Assembly (NCBI GenBank): GCA_963576725.1
Contig: OY755239.1
Span: 58,683,453-58,747,452, forward strand
Direction: 5' to 3'
DNA from: Azorinus chamasolen
Lineage: Eukaryota; Mollusca; Bivalvia; Cardiida; Solecurtidae
DNA: 64,000 bases
Translations under genes and position numbers: made by a program
The notes under the pieces: generated by a model
What the model saw: the letters and a program-made list of their open reading frames with translations, nothing else
The model's database searches: none
What the model was told of the DNA's origin: nothing
Shown: positions 1-11,285 of the stretch, one piece after another
How the letters are laid out: every line of letters starts with the position of its first letter
Position numbering within the stretch: position 1 is the first letter of the stretch

Positions 1-370
1 TGGGAGAAAAACAGTTCAGCATCTTGATTAGAGAGCTGGCCTGCAGTCGAGCTGCTCAAATCGACGTCTACACTGTTTGCGCACGCCAGTAGACCCGTTT
101 CCCACATTCAAATTGTTGGCCAGAGCGTGGATAAACATGATAGCGAATTTACCCCTAGCAATTACAACACACGTACCGATTTGTACTTAATTATGGCACG
201 GCGCGGCAGCGAACAGAGTTACTTGTCCTCGTGTATATTATTATACGTTTAACAAACGCCCACTCCTTCAATAACTAGATGGAATTAGTTATTATCTTAT
301 GTGGTGTTGGTTAGCGCCTGTGGTTAATGGGATTCAATTCCCGGAAAATATTCCCAATGTTCAACGTCGC
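1..370. other. No feature seen
   Basis: AT-rich sequence without a convincing reading frame, repeat or hairpin. Short words such as CACTGTTTGCGCACGC near 70 recall the hairpin MITEs but are too short to call. Confidence 0.5.
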
Positions 371-406
<36 letters not shown>

Positions 407-477
407 TTTCTTCATCACTATCATCATCACCACCATCATTATCATTCATTCATTCATTCATTCATTCACCCATTCAT
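371..477. repeat. Compound microsatellite (CAT)n then (CATT)n
   Basis: Twelve CAT units at 371-406 are followed by interrupted CAT/CAC units and then a CATT/TTCA tetranucleotide tract at about 443-477. Translation gives His-only or Ile-only runs, which are artefacts of the repeat and not a protein. Confidence 0.95.
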
Positions 478-865
478 TTGCGGTTAGTAGCGTATCGTGC
501 CGTTATATCCTTCTCACTTATTCATTTATAACTACGAATGATATACATATTATCTATAAAATATATTCTGAAACATATGAAGTATCGATTTTGTTTAACA
601 TTATTTAGGGAAATTATTATTAGACTTGTTTCCGAGGTCAATTCACGTCTCTAGATTTTACAGTGCCTATCTATTATGGATATAAGTATTTCAATCGATT
701 AAGCAGCATTAAATTGACAATAATTTCTCAGGGAATACACTGGCAATTCGGAATACATCCGGCACCAGTTTCGATGTTTATTATCCTTAACCAAATACGT
801 ATGACATGCATGTCGGTCTGCAAGAGGCAAACAATTTTGACACTTGAGATATTTTACATCATATG
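478..865. other. No feature seen
   Basis: AT-rich DNA with frequent stops in all frames. No repeat shared with the rest of the window was recognised. Confidence 0.5.
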
Positions 866-1110
866 ACTTCGTATTCATGTTGTGAAGTTATCTTGAGGGG
901 GAATTTTATTTACATTTTGACTTTGGTGAAAGTGGGATACTCCTGCTTTCAGCCTTTGTTCTACTTTGTTGTTTAATATGCTTAATGTTTAATGGTTTTC
1001 GTCTTGATATGCGTCCTGTTATGTTTTGTCTTATGGCTGTACGGTTTCTTGTTTGGTGGTGTTTGGTGCGGGGTCATTTCGTATGTGGCTCTCCCTGTTT
1101 GACTATTTTT
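866..1110 (+). repeat. Dispersed repeat I, degraded copy
   Basis: Words such as GACTTYGRTGAARGTGG near 920 and GGCTCTCCCTGTTTGAC near 1090 match the better copies at 10945-11285 (same strand) and 18345-18675 (opposite strand). No coding capacity is seen. It could be a SINE or the untranslated end of a LINE; the class is unknown. Confidence 0.5.
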
Positions 1111-1787
1111 CCATATGTATATATGGAGTTAATATTCAATACATGATTCAATGACATTAATAAGACATTAATACCATAAGCAAAGATTAATGCGACATAT
1201 ATCACAAGAACCTTATACATAACAACACATAAACAGATTTATCTCAACTAATACCCACACTCAGATCTTACTTTTAATCATTTCATTCACAAATACACAC
1301 TAAGGAGCTGTCTGATCAGGCTCAGTTACGTTTGTAAATTGAATGAAATAGAACTGGTATGGCCAAACGTTCCATTGTCTGTGTGCCATTATAAAAAATA
1401 AAACCCGTATTTCCAGGGGCCAGTTAGTGATAATATTTGCAAACAATTTGAATCCAGATGAAACGCTCAGTGATGTAGCGAATCGTCAGAAATCAAATGA
1501 CCTGACCCTCTGGTGCAGTCTAAAGAGAAATGAAAGCAAGACATTTAGCAGACCTCAATTGTGTTGCAGTTCAACGTTACTTTCTAGTATAGAGAGGGAT
1601 ACGGTATGCAAATACAATTTGAAACCAAACTTGTCCTCTCGGTATTCAAGCATTGCTCATTCCGTCATACTTTTCGTCAGAAAAGACTCACTGAATAGTA
1701 CCAGACACGTGGCCACAGCCAGAAAACAAACTATGCAACTGGTACAAGGAATTAATTGCATGCACATCTCACCAGCATGTATCAGTG
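1111..1787. other. Mostly featureless, with MITE debris
   Basis: Short remnants of hairpin MITEs are visible: GAGCTGTCTGATCAGG at about 1305-1322 (family A-like) and TTTGCAAACAATTTGAATCC at about 1436-1457 (family B-like). Nothing else is supported. Confidence 0.4.
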
Positions 1788-2030
1788 AACCGTTTCCTTC
1801 ATAATAACGCGTTTTCACGCATTTGCAAACAGAGTAGACCCAGATCAGATGGCTCCTATGGAAGCCGTCTAAGCAGGGTCTGCTCTGTTTGCTAATGGAA
1901 TTTGAAAGATATGCTTTTTTACTTTCTAAAATGGCTACAATGTTCCACCTTATATAATTTGTTGTAACTATTTTGTCCATGAATATTCAGAAGTTATTGA
2001 AATTTGAAATACACATAGAACAATGGTTAA
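1788..2030 (+). mobile_element. TTAA-type hairpin MITE, family A
   Basis: A 5' end resembling AACCCTTTCCTTCATA is followed by a hairpin at 1823-1892 (GCAAACAGAGTAGACCC paired with GGGTCTGCTCTGTTTGC, tip GGCTCCTATGG). The copy ends with the family tail GAATATTCA...GGTTAA. Both termini have drifted. It is non-coding; any transposase acted in trans. Confidence 0.8.
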
Positions 2031-2824
2031 AGAAATGTGTGTTCAAATGCAGTGTCCCATTTAATAATTTACTTGTTAATTTATGCAACACTCAAATCAT
2101 TAGGTATGATAATTACTTTGATTAAAATATCTACAATAGAAATGTCATTGTTAAGGTAAAAAGTGGATACTCACATAATTTATCTAAAAAAGGAGGGACA
2201 AGACCGTAAAAAGACGGGATTGTCAATTATAGGAGTACATTCCCATCATAATTATACTTAACATTATTTATAAAGTGACAACAATATTTGTAGATAAGCT
2301 AATTTGTATTCCACTGAAACCGCAACTTGAAGCATGCACTCACTTCTACAATGTCATGAACTTTGAATTGAAGGCGTGTTCATAATTACAATAATTCACT
2401 TATACAAATAGTCTAGACGTAGTAGTTGTTTCGTCCAAACTTTATTAACATCTCAACTTTATTAACAAGACGTGTTCTATCTGTCATCATGCGATATAAG
2501 TACATGTACTACAATACTCGGGTTAACGTTGGCAGTGTGTTTCAAAGTATTAGAATGTAAAACAGGTTTCTCCATCACGGCATCTAGATCTAACCATTTC
2601 AGTGCGGGAAATTAGTCATTAATATATTTTTCAAACGGCGTAGACCCAAACTGAGAAGGATCCAAGAGGAGGCTTTTCATCAGACTTTGCACCGTGTGTC
2701 ATGTTACAGCTTTATTAGAAAATATCCTAAACTATTCAGGGTAAGATTCACCCTTTGACTTTTGGAATAGTCAATTTGAAAAAAGATCGCACTGAAAGGG
2801 TTAAGCGAACGATATGCACATTTT
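2031..2824. other. No feature seen
   Basis: AT-rich, no open frame with protein character, and no match to the repeat families described here apart from a weak GTAGACCCAAACTGAGAAGG word near 2640. Confidence 0.5.
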
Positions 2825-2996
2825 GATAGAACCCCTCTAATGCGACCACTTAATGAATAAACATAGGTGTCTTTATAAGCAGGTGGTTATTAATGCAGGA
2901 CAAAAGTAACTTTTGTTCTGCATTAAGCTACCACCTGCATCTACCACCCGGAATTATACCTTTTTTAAGTGGCCACGTTACAGGGTTTTTACTGTA
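2825..2996. mobile_element. TA-type hairpin MITE, family C
   Basis: Imperfect terminal inverted repeats (AACCCCTCTAATGCGACCAC on the left, AAGTGGCCACGTTACAGGG with TTTTTACTGTA on the right) enclose a hairpin at 2879-2938 built on GCAGGTGGTTATTAATGCAG. The ends resemble pogo/Tc1-like TIRs. The hairpin tip (CTCCTATAGGAG in other copies) is missing here. Confidence 0.8.
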
Positions 2997-3420
2997 TATA
3001 AACAAGTATCATATAAACAGTTTCAAGTCCTTTTCACAATAACACGAAGTTGGTGCCTCTTTTGTGTTGCATGTGAGACTATGTTCTGTGTGTTGCAAAA
3101 GTAGACCATCCTCGGTAAAGACGTCCATCACCTTATATGAAAGCAATAAAAGAATCGCAATACGGAGTTGGTACTACTAGGCAATAAACACGAGCGATAA
3201 CACAATAAATGAATTGCTTTGAATGATTAAAAGAAACACCTTCCTAGAGCAATTAGTCATTTACGATGCAGTTATTGTCGCCTACTTTCGTTCGGTCATG
3301 ATATCAAAAGTAGCCCTTTTAATGTTGAATTTGGAAAGTAGAATAGTCCATTACGTTTATAGACAGAGTTCATTCAGCATATAAAGGTATTTTGTGAGAG
3401 GATTTTGAATGACAAACATT

Positions 3421-3480
3421 GCAAACCCTGATCAGAGGGCTCCTATAGGACCCGCCTTGTCTGAGGTTTCACCGTTTGTA
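3421..3480. mobile_element. Family A hairpin, partial
   Basis: GCAAACCCTGATCAGAGGGC, tip TCCTATAGGAC and a degraded second arm ending ACCGTTTGTA. The outer TTAA ends were not recognised. Confidence 0.6.
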
Positions 3481-3589
3481 AATTACAGCCAACGTGTTGT
3501 CTGCATTCAAAGGATTATGATTTCGATGTATCAATCTCATTCGATCACTTTAAATCAAATTTCTTAATTAATATCAAGAGGAATACATC

Positions 3590-3776
3590 AAAATCTCGAT
3601 TATTCAATTTTTTTGTATAGACGAATTTAGACTGCTTAATGCATGGTGCAAAACATGTAGAAAGCTCCTAGAGGAGATTTCTGCGTGACTTTCACCCTGC
3701 ATTAAGCTGCCACCTGTCTTAAAGATAGATAATGATGCGTATTTTAGTGTTCGAATGATCGAGATTTTACTGTAAA
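3590..3776. mobile_element. TA-type hairpin MITE, family C variant
   Basis: Terminal repeats AAAATCTCGATTATTCAA (3590-3607) and TTCGAATGATCGAGATTTT (3750-3768) flank a family C hairpin with tip AAGCTCCTAGAGGAGA and arms TTAATGCA / TGCATTAAGCTGCCACC. The outer end is ACTGTA. Confidence 0.75.
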
Positions 3777-3960
3777 GGTTTTTAGCCTGATATATATTTA
3801 TCTACATGTCTACATCACTATATACGAGCATATACATGAATACATGTCAAAGGATATTCATCAACTCATTCTCTCTGATCAAGCTGACAGTGAATAACAT
3901 TTATTGTATGTTACTCTGTAAACATGTATAACGATCATAGAGAATGGATTGTTGCACAGA

Positions 3961-4164
3961 TTAACCCATTCTCTTATATTGATGCGTGTTTGGCGCCTCA
4001 GTGAAAGGCACTTACTGAAACCATTGTGATTAAAAGAGCATTTGCTCTATTTATCACAATGGTTTCTAAACTACAAAATTCCAAAATTTCCTTTTCTCTA
4101 GTAAATGCTCCTTTTCGGTAGATGTATTCAAAGAAGTTGGGTCTAAAATAGCATATGAGGTAAT

Positions 4165-4167
<3 letters not shown>
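3961..4167. mobile_element. TTAA-type hairpin MITE, family D
   Basis: Starts TTAACCCATTCTC. The hairpin at 4017-4066 pairs GAAACCATTGTGAT with ATCACAATGGTTTC. The tip has shrunk to AGAGCATTTGCTCT and lacks the CTCCTATAGGAG centre of the other D copies. The 3' end runs into the (TA)n tract that follows. Confidence 0.8.

Positions 4168-4231
<64 letters not shown>
4168..4231. repeat. (TA)n microsatellite
   Basis: About 32 uninterrupted AT dinucleotides abut the 3' end of a family D MITE, so it may have expanded from the TA-rich target or element end. The Ile-Tyr reading frame over it is an artefact. Confidence 0.95.
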
Positions 4232-4235
<4 letters not shown>

Positions 4236-5312
4236 ATTTTTATTTTTTTTTTCAGTTCTTCAAAAGCTAAACAGTCATTTGTTTGCAGGTTTTTTGCATG
4301 TAATATGTACTATTATTTTTGCTCGTGGACCAAGGGTAACGGTTTCATATGCATAAGTTTGAAATACATGTATGTTAAAGTCAACATAGGCAATGTTTCA
4401 AACTATTTAATTGGGAAATATTTTTTCTGTTTGAGATATTCTTAAATAATAACAAGTTTTCAAATGTTTAATTTGCTATTATATGGTAATCATTTAACAA
4501 TGCTAGAAGGCACCAGCTTGCATTTATGATATACAATTCCAATACTTCCCAACTTCACGATATTTTAAGTATACCTGTATATATTAGAAGACCGTCTACG
4601 TGGTATAAACCTGTCAGAAAGTCCCAGTTTTATGAGCAAATGTTTATGATATGACATTATACCAGACACCATAAAACTGTATTAGTTCACACACCGTTCG
4701 TTCCTTGTACCCTATCGCAGCTCGTGCATATGCATATGTCTTGATGTTATTTTTCAATGACACAGTTTGGATACCGATCGAATATTTCGCTTATTATTCC
4801 AATGATAGATTAAAGGCCTAACCAACTATAAGGCATTCGGGTTGGGTTTTTTTGTTGTAAGACAGTATCTTTTCAGAACCATTTAAGATATAACGGAGTG
4901 ATATATGGAATGCATACAAAGTATATCTTCACTTACATAACTGGTATTGCGTTATATCGAACATTGGTCTTAGGAAGAGACAAAGTCAAAATGATCGACA
5001 TGGAGACAGTGATAGACCGACTGACTGACATACAAAATGAGTGATAGAGACAAAAGAAACATGCTTTAAAAAGCAGTCTGATAACACCATCCAAAGGACT
5101 TATTATTACAATCAAACCCGTTTTAAGAGACCACTAACGAGTACATATTAAACATAGACGTCTTACAAAAGCAATGCAGAACCTCCTTTTATCCATTTTA
5201 CTCGCTCGCCTACTACTTGCCTGCAAGTTCTAAAATATCTTGATCATTGACAAATATCATTAACAGTTTCTCTGAAAGAAATAACCACAATATTTATTAG
5301 CTGCTCTTTTGT
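4232..5312. other. No clear feature; one MITE remnant
   Basis: At about 5114-5190 there are words typical of the left half of family C (CAAACCCGTTTTAAGAGACC, then AAAGCAATGCAGAACCTCCT) with no right half. Otherwise nothing is seen. Confidence 0.4.
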
Positions 5313-5488
5313 CATGGCAAATTTACGCAGGATGTTTTGGTTCAGGTAGAAACCCATTTATATTATACGCTCGTACCATAAGCAACCAGAGCAGTCACTG
5401 ATCAGACGGCTCCTATAGGAGACGTCTGATCTGGGTCTACTCTGTTTGCAATTGCGCGTAAATGTGTTTATATGAAGGAAAGGGTCAA
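5313..5488 (-). mobile_element. Family A MITE, reverse orientation
   Basis: The hairpin at about 5380-5450 has the exact tip CTCCTATAGGAG (5410-5421). The right end reads ATATGAAGGAAAGGGTCAA, the reverse complement of the family start with a decayed TTAA. The left boundary is uncertain. Confidence 0.75.
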
Positions 5489-5746
5489 CAAAGCTAATAT
5501 TGTTTAACTTTAACTGATGATAAACTAGGGGAAATAGTATGTAATTTATAATAATTTGAATAATAATGCTAGCTTTACATATTTATGTGAACGTTTCAAA
5601 CTGTCGTGCACATTTTGCATTGTTCAACGCTTAAAGTCTTGAAGATGACAAAGGTGCAACCTATTGTGCCTATATTTTCTCACTGTGAAACACGTAATGT
5701 TGGAGTTACATTTGATTAAAGCATATTTAATTATGCTGTTTAAGTT

Positions 5747-5948
5747 TAAAACCTCTCTATAACGGCCACAAAATTACATCAAGTATTCTGAGTCAAATGC
5801 TGGTGGCTGCTTAAAGCAAGGTGAAAGTAAAACAGAGCGCTCCTATAGGAGCGTTCTGTTTTACTTTCACCTTGCTTTAAGCAGCCACCTGCCATAAATA
5901 CCAACTAATTAACACAATTTGGTGGCCGTTATAGAGAGGTTTTACTGT
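5747..5948. mobile_element. Family C MITE, best-preserved hairpin
   Basis: TIRs AAAACCTCTCTATAACGGCC (from 5747) and GGCCGTTATAGAGAGGTTTT (to 5943) end in ACTGTA. The internal hairpin spans 5802-5889 with 40+ bp near-perfect arms and the exact tip CTCCTATAGGAG (5840-5851). Probably young, since the arms have hardly diverged. Confidence 0.9.
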
Positions 5949-5960
5949 ACTATTTTAATA

Positions 5961-6100
5961 CTTCCGTTTCGATCAAGCTTTTAAGAAACTATTTACCAAG
6001 AATTAAGCTGTCTGAATCCTAGTAAGGCGCCGAGTTACTCGGTGTCTCATCTGGATCCGAACTGTTTATACATGCCAATCAGATCGCGGACAACAGGTTT
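5961..6100 (+). mobile_element. TTAA-type MITE, family B2
   Basis: A leader GATCAAGCTTTTAAGAAACT is followed by a hairpin at 6010-6067 (CTGAATCCTAGTAAGGCGCC, loop GAGTTACTC, then GTGTCTCATCTGGATCC). The end abuts the TTTAACCC start of the next MITE, so the two are back to back. Confidence 0.7.
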
Positions 6101-6340
6101 AACCCTTTCCCTGTTGTATATTCATGTAAGAAATAATGGCATTATTAATATTAATAATATTATTTGGGCATATGAACACAGGACATTTTGACTCAAGCAG
6201 AAGCTGTAGAATCAGATCTATAATACACCATAAGCCAACAGAGCAGACCCTGATAAGACGGCTCCGATAAGAGCCGTCTGATCCGGGTATTCTGTGTTTG
6301 CAGATGCGCGAAAATGCGCTTACAAAAGGGAGAGGGTCAA
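6100..6340 (-). mobile_element. Family A MITE, reverse orientation
   Basis: Begins TTTAACCCTTTCCCTGTTG. The hairpin is at 6236-6301 with tip GGCTCCGATAAGAGCC. Ends AAAGGGAGAGGGTCAA. Confidence 0.8.
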
Positions 6341-7353
6341 TGTGGCTTGAATATCGATTCCCTATATAAACAGAGACAATATGTTTGTAACTATACTCTA
6401 CTCTCTAGATAGTACTGGTGAACATGACATATCTGGTTATGTTAATGAATTAAATGAAATGGCACATCATCTAAATTGGTATTGAGGAAAACGAAACATT
6501 TCTCTTTATATTTATTTCGTAACGTCAAATAAATAAACATGCGCTAAACTTTCATTTAGGTTTAGGTCTATTTAGTTGTCGGCAATGGTATATGTTCTTG
6601 CTTACTTTTTTCTCATAAACTTGTAACTCTTTGGACGCTGCAAACGACTTTTACTGGCATTTACGAACGTTGTAGAGAAAGATCAGGAGAGTCATATATG
6701 ATCACGGTTTGCGCAGTGTACCGTAATTATTTTTTTCGAAATTTGAACACTTTCATAATGAATATTCTCTATCATTAAACGATGACGGACTATTCCACTT
6801 TGAAAATAATTCAGCTCAGCATTCATAGGGTTAAGCATATTGTTTATTGTCAACGAATCAAACATTATACTTTTAAATTGCTAATTGGAAGTTGGTCCTA
6901 ATATTCTACTACAAATTGATGGCATTATTAAGCTCAGCTTTATATACCAGTGGAGCATACATTCCTATCATCTTCTGTCGTTATCTGCACTGTACATGGA
7001 AGATAACTTACATAAATGAGACGCCACTGTAGCCGTTGTTCTATCCAAGATTACGTTTGTGTATCATAAATCCCAGTAGAAACAGGCAATTTGTACGATA
7101 GCTTCAGCTCAATTCAATAAAACGTGCTTCATTAGCAGTAATAAGAATGAATTTATTGTATTTTCGACTGAATGAAGCACAATTCGCCGGAAAACAAACA
7201 AATGCTTGTAGAAATAAATATATGATTTAAATCCTATAGTTTAGATGTTTTTGTCAGAATACCAGTGTACAATGATTGAATAAAATAATTAATCGCAGGA
7301 CTATCTATTCACTGTGAGTATCTTCATTAGCCCAACGACCCATCTTCCTATTA
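6341..7353. other. No feature seen
   Basis: About 1 kb of AT-rich DNA without repeats shared in the window, long frames or hairpins. Confidence 0.5.
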
Positions 7354-7465
7354 AACCTTTTCAACCCGAGACACGCATTTCGCCGTTATTTGCAAAGAAT
7401 GAATACCCAGATCAGAGGGTTCCTCTAAGGGCCCCTAGAGGAGCCCTCTGATCAATGCCATTCAA
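7354..7465 (+). mobile_element. Family A-like hairpin, degraded
   Basis: ACCTTTTCAACCCGAG precedes a hairpin: CCCAGATCAGAGGG, a second small palindrome GGGCCCC at the tip, then CCTCTGATCAATGCC. The 3' tail was not found. Confidence 0.55.
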
Positions 7466-7979
7466 AATCCTCTAGCAAGTTTCTATGGAGGACGATTAAC
7501 ACCAAAATTGCACCATGCTTTGTGTCATTTCAGATTTGCGTCATGTTAAATGCATCATGCTAAACAATTATTGCATACCACGATGTGCTTCCCTCTTTCT
7601 TTGAAGCTTCTCGGTCCGACATTCAACTTTCTCCAAACTTATTTATTGATTATTCTAAACGTCAAATGATTAGTTTCATTAAAGTATAATATGTGTGCGG
7701 TTTGCTTGGTGTTTTGTGTTTGGTTCGTGCTGCGTTGTTCCAACTTCGCTACGTTCGACCCCGGCCTTTGTCGTGCTCTAGCAGTCATTTAAGATAAACA
7801 AACTATATTAAAGCTATTCAGCCGTAATCACACGTTTAAAATAATTTGACAGAGAGAATATAGAATATTGTTGAATTTTTAAATAAAATCTTTAAACAGT
7901 GTAAACATCGATCGATAATTTGTATTATAGTATTTTGCATTAAGTAAGGACAGCAGAGCCCCTTCACTTTTAATAATTC
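7466..7979. other. No feature seen
   Basis: Nothing recognisable. A T/G-rich patch near 7695-7770 vaguely recalls the distal part of repeat I. Confidence 0.4.
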
Positions 7980-8036
7980 AAACGTCTGATCTGGATCTAC
8001 TCTGTTTGTAAAGACGTAGAAAGACATCTTTATGAA
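7980..8036. mobile_element. Family A fragment
   Basis: One hairpin arm only: ACGTCTGATCTGGATCTACT then CTGTTTGTAAAGACG, without the partner arm. Confidence 0.5.
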
Positions 8037-8073
8037 GTTATGCGGTAATGAACCTAATACTCATTATATTATA

Positions 8074-8307
8074 TTAACCCTTTCTCTGTTGCATATTCAC
8101 AAAAAACAACATGACATCATGAATATTAATAAGCTTTATTTTTGTAAAAATTATTCTGAACACAGAAACTGTAGAATCAGATCTCTGTATCATTCTATAA
8201 GCAAACAGAGCAAACCCTGGTCAGATGGGTCTTACATAATTTGTCTGATCTGGGTTTACTCTGTTTGTAAAGATGTGAAAAGGCATTTATATGAGTGAAA
8301 GGGTTAA
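8074..8307 (-). mobile_element. Complete family A MITE with intact TTAA ends
   Basis: Starts TTAACCCTTTCTCT and ends AGTGAAAGGGTTAA. These are the intact ends of a piggyBac-like (TTAA target, CCCTTT terminus) non-autonomous element of 234 bp. The hairpin is at 8200-8270, with AGCAAACAGAGCAAACCCTG pairing TGGGTTTACTCTGTTTG. Confidence 0.85.
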
Positions 8308-8929
8308 CCTGGATATAGTGGGTAGTAATTATTCAAAGAACATACATGTAGTTTGGTTATTAACATTTTTTTGTACAATGAAACTCTTGTCTACATCCAA
8401 AAGTTTGTGTTTATTCATCAGTGCTTAAAGCCCAAGTCCCAGTTTTATTATCTTATTACAAAATGAAAAGTCTAAACAAGGGCTTTCAGAATAGTTTTTT
8501 CTTTCAACATATTCTGTAAATGAGAACAAAAGGTTATGACATTTGGTATGGTTAAAATATCTGTCATTAAAATCTCTGGTATTTAAATATCTTGACCCTG
8601 ATGAACTGAAAATGTCGTAACTGTTTATTATTTAAGGTATATTCATGAAATTTGTAATCAATGCTACAAAATTAAAATAAGTTTGTAGAATAAGGTCAAA
8701 TTATCTCATTCATCTTTGCAAGTATAGGAAAAATTGAAATAATGAATCAACTTAACTAAATGTCACATTTAATGAAGTAGTTTAACATACCACTTGTATC
8801 AGCCATAGTCACATTAGGTTTCAAGCTAACAATTGAAATTTCCATGTCGAATATTCATGTATGAAATAATGACATGAACATGTATTAACTGATTTCATTA
8901 TAATGGCATATTTACACAGGACTGTTTGG
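8308..8929. other. No feature seen
   Basis: AT-rich, no supported gene or repeat. Confidence 0.5.
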
Positions 8930-9295
8930 TACAGTGCTCCCTCCCTACAACGGCCCTCTCAATAACGTTTCCCTCCTTACAACAACGCATGTCACTGTTT
9001 CCGAAACAACAAGGCTCCGGAAACAACATTTTTCCATCGTATTTTCTTTATGCCTCCATTACACCCTATGTTGTGACCACTCTTTAGAATCGTCAAATTG
9101 TGACGATTCTAAAGAGTGGTCACAACATAGGGATTGATTGAGACATACGGGGTTTATTTCTCAAAATACACATTATCTGGGGATCTGCAAACAAGCTAAT
9201 TATGTTTGATTTTCCCTCCCTATAACAACTCCCTCTGAACAACACATAGACTATTCGTATCCAAGAGGGTATCGTTGTAGAGAGGGAGCACTGTA
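8930..9295. mobile_element. TA-type hairpin MITE, family F
   Basis: Terminal inverted repeats TACAGTGCTCCCTCCCTACA and TGTAGAGAGGGAGCACTGTA bound a 366 bp element. The hairpin at 9064-9132 is essentially perfect (CCCTATGTTGTGACCACTCT pairs AGAGTGGTCACAACATAGGG) around a short AAATT loop. The ends suggest a pogo-like non-autonomous element. Confidence 0.85.
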
Positions 9296-9329
9296 TTGAT
9301 AAACCGGTAGTCTGATCCATTGTAATTTC

Positions 9330-9745
9330 ATATGCAAACAAGGCAGACCCTGGTCAGATGTCTATGGTTAAGATCACAGTTATGTATCAACGGTAATTTC
9401 TCCTAAATTTAATGTTGGCTATTACTTTTGATTTTGGTACAGATAAAGACTTCACATATGGCATGCATACGCATCTCATAACACTACATCTTTTAAGTGG
9501 TACCTGGTCAAGGTACGTCGTAACTTTCCTGTAACTTTAACTGCAGCCGTAGCATTGGCTATTAATTTTGAACCAGTAGAGACCAACTACTTCATATTTT
9601 GCATGCTCATATAAACGCATTTTCACGCGCTAAAAGGTTTGAGTAAACGGCCAGCCCTTTCCATCATATAGAACGTGTTTTCATGCATTTGCAAACAGTC
9701 ATAGCAAACTGTCACAGTAACAAACAGTTAAGATCTTGATGAGAC
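9330..9745. mobile_element. Fragments of family A and B MITEs
   Basis: Half-copies in series: an A arm at 9332-9362 (GCAAACAAGGCAGACCCTGG), A leader words at 9606-9640 and 9655-9695 (CGTGTTTTCATGCATTTGC), and a B half-arm at 9720-9750 (GATCTTGATGAGACGCCG). No complete element is left. Confidence 0.55.
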
Positions 9746-9789
9746 GCCGTGCTACAATTTTGCATTTTTATTTTTCTTCATTTTTGTTT

Positions 9790-9885
9790 CAAGAAACAGT
9801 CACCGTAACAAAAAGTTTGGACCCTGATGAGACGCCGAGCGTCTCATCTGGATCCAAGCTGTTAGCAAAGGTAATTACAGATGGG
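9790..9885 (+). mobile_element. Family B MITE core
   Basis: The hairpin at 9812-9868 (AGTTTGGACCCTGATGAGAC, short centre GCCGAGC, GTCTCATCTGGATCC) is preceded by the TTTTTGTTTCAAGAAACAGT leader typical of B and followed by GTAATTACAGATGGG. The termini are worn. Confidence 0.7.
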
Positions 9886-10015
9886 ATATTGATATTGTGT
9901 AAATGACAGAGTGTGTGCATATGTATGTTGGTGCGCTTATTTCATTTGTGCTTCTGAAATTGTTGTATACGTTCGTGTAGCACCGGCATGACCCGTGTTT
10001 GCCATCGCGGTTGTT

Positions 10016-10165
10016 GTAGTTTAGTCGGAGAGGGGATATGTTTATTTACACTGTTTGTCTTTTTAGGGTGGAGATGGAATAAGTGTGAGATTGTGCGGTT
10101 TAAATTCCAGTGAATGTTGTCACTGACCGTTCCAAGGCGGTACTTCTATCTGTAATGAGCCATTG
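10016..10165 (+). repeat. Dispersed repeat I-like
   Basis: Shares TATTTACACTGTTTGTCTTT and TGTCACTGACCGTTCCAAG with the copy at 48655-48930. More distantly related to 10945-11285. Confidence 0.6.
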
Positions 10166-10208
10166 ATGTACCAGATAAATACAGTTATTGTATAAATATA
10201 ATTAAAAG

Positions 10209-10458
10209 TTTAATAGTTTCCTTCGTGTAAACGTGTTTTCACGTATTTGCAAACTGAGTAGACCCAGATAAGATGGCTCCTATAGGAATCATCTGATCAG
10301 GGTATGTTCTGTTTGCTTGTGGATTTGATAGATCTGTTTCTTTAGTTTCCAAAATGGCTACTATGTTACAACTCCCTTGTTTCGTTCAAACCATTTTGTC
10401 CATGAGTATTCAGTAGGTATTGAAAATTGGACAGGATATAGAACAGGGAAAGGGTTAA
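10209..10458 (+). mobile_element. Family A MITE
   Basis: Leader TTTCCTTCGTGTAAACGTG, hairpin 10249-10316 with tip GGCTCCTATAGGAATC, and tail GAACAGGGAAAGGGTTAA ending at 10458. Confidence 0.8.
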
Positions 10459-10529
10459 GGAAATACAATATTTAGCACTTTCATTGTCACATATTGTTGT
10501 ATGCTGCAAGTAGGTTTTATCCACGTCTT

Positions 10530-10640
10530 TATTAGCAAACTACAAAACATGATCAAAGTATCAAACATTCTGAATCCTGATGAGATGCGAAGTTACTCCG
10601 TGCCCCATTTGAATTTATCTGTTTGTAAAGTTGTCCATAG
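10530..10640 (+). mobile_element. Family B2 MITE, degraded
   Basis: AACATGATCAAAGTATCAAA leader, then a hairpin at about 10565-10630 (TCTGAATCCTGATGAGATGC / CCCATTTGAATTTATCTG). Unmatched positions have accumulated. Confidence 0.6.
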
Positions 10641-10944
10641 ATTCGCCAACAGATTCGCCAATGGCAGCTACAGAGGTAATAGTTGAAACGCTAAGAGGTG
10701 AAAATATCAATAACTAGTACTGCTGTTATAACACAATACTTGTAAATTCAAGACAAAATATGAATACATCGGTAGTATGTGCCCTAAATCGCACTTGAAA
10801 TGTAGATGTGTGTAGTATATCATTACGTCAAAGACGATTAATTCAGAAGAAATAACTCACGTTCCATTTGGAAAGACGAACTAGCCATCTTAGTGGACGG
10901 TCACCATTGTTTGGATTCGTCACTTGTCATACTTTTCACAGTTT

Positions 10945-11285
10945 TTTTTTTAAATATTATTCGGTCTTGACATCGTTACTCATAGTGTGGAGTTGTCTGG
11001 AGAGGTAATTTTAATTTACAGTTTGACTTCGATGAAGGTGGAATAAACGTGTGGATCGGTACCCACAAACCAGGTTTAAGCCCCCAGTAGCATTGTTTTG
11101 CTACTGATCGTTCATAGGCGGTATTCCTTCTTTCACCCTATGACTTACTTTGTTTTTGTATGGTATTTTTATGTCTTTTTGTGCGATTCGTCACGTTTTT
11201 GTCTTGTAATTGTGTAGTTACATGTTTGATGATTTGTTCGTGTCGTGTCCTTTTGTGTGTGGCGCTCCCTATAGGATTGTTATTT
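10945..11285 (+). repeat. Dispersed repeat I
   Basis: Starts near GGTCTTGACATCGTTACTC, continues with AGTTTGACTTCGATGAAGG and GGTACCCACAAACCAGG, and ends GTGTCCTTTTGTGTGTGG. 18345-18675 is the same sequence inverted. No reading frame is shared by the copies, so it is probably a SINE or a truncated LINE end. Confidence 0.7.

Noticed and set aside
299..608. His-rich and Ile-rich open frames
   Set aside because: They are translations of the CAT/CATT microsatellite, without start context, domain or conservation.
4165..4356. Ile-Tyr repeat frame
   Set aside because: Translation of the (TA)n tract.
5810..5893. Hairpins as bacterial-type terminators or CRISPR repeats
   Set aside because: The DNA is eukaryotic in character; the hairpins are centres of MITEs with TIRs, dispersed on both strands and not regularly spaced with unique spacers.
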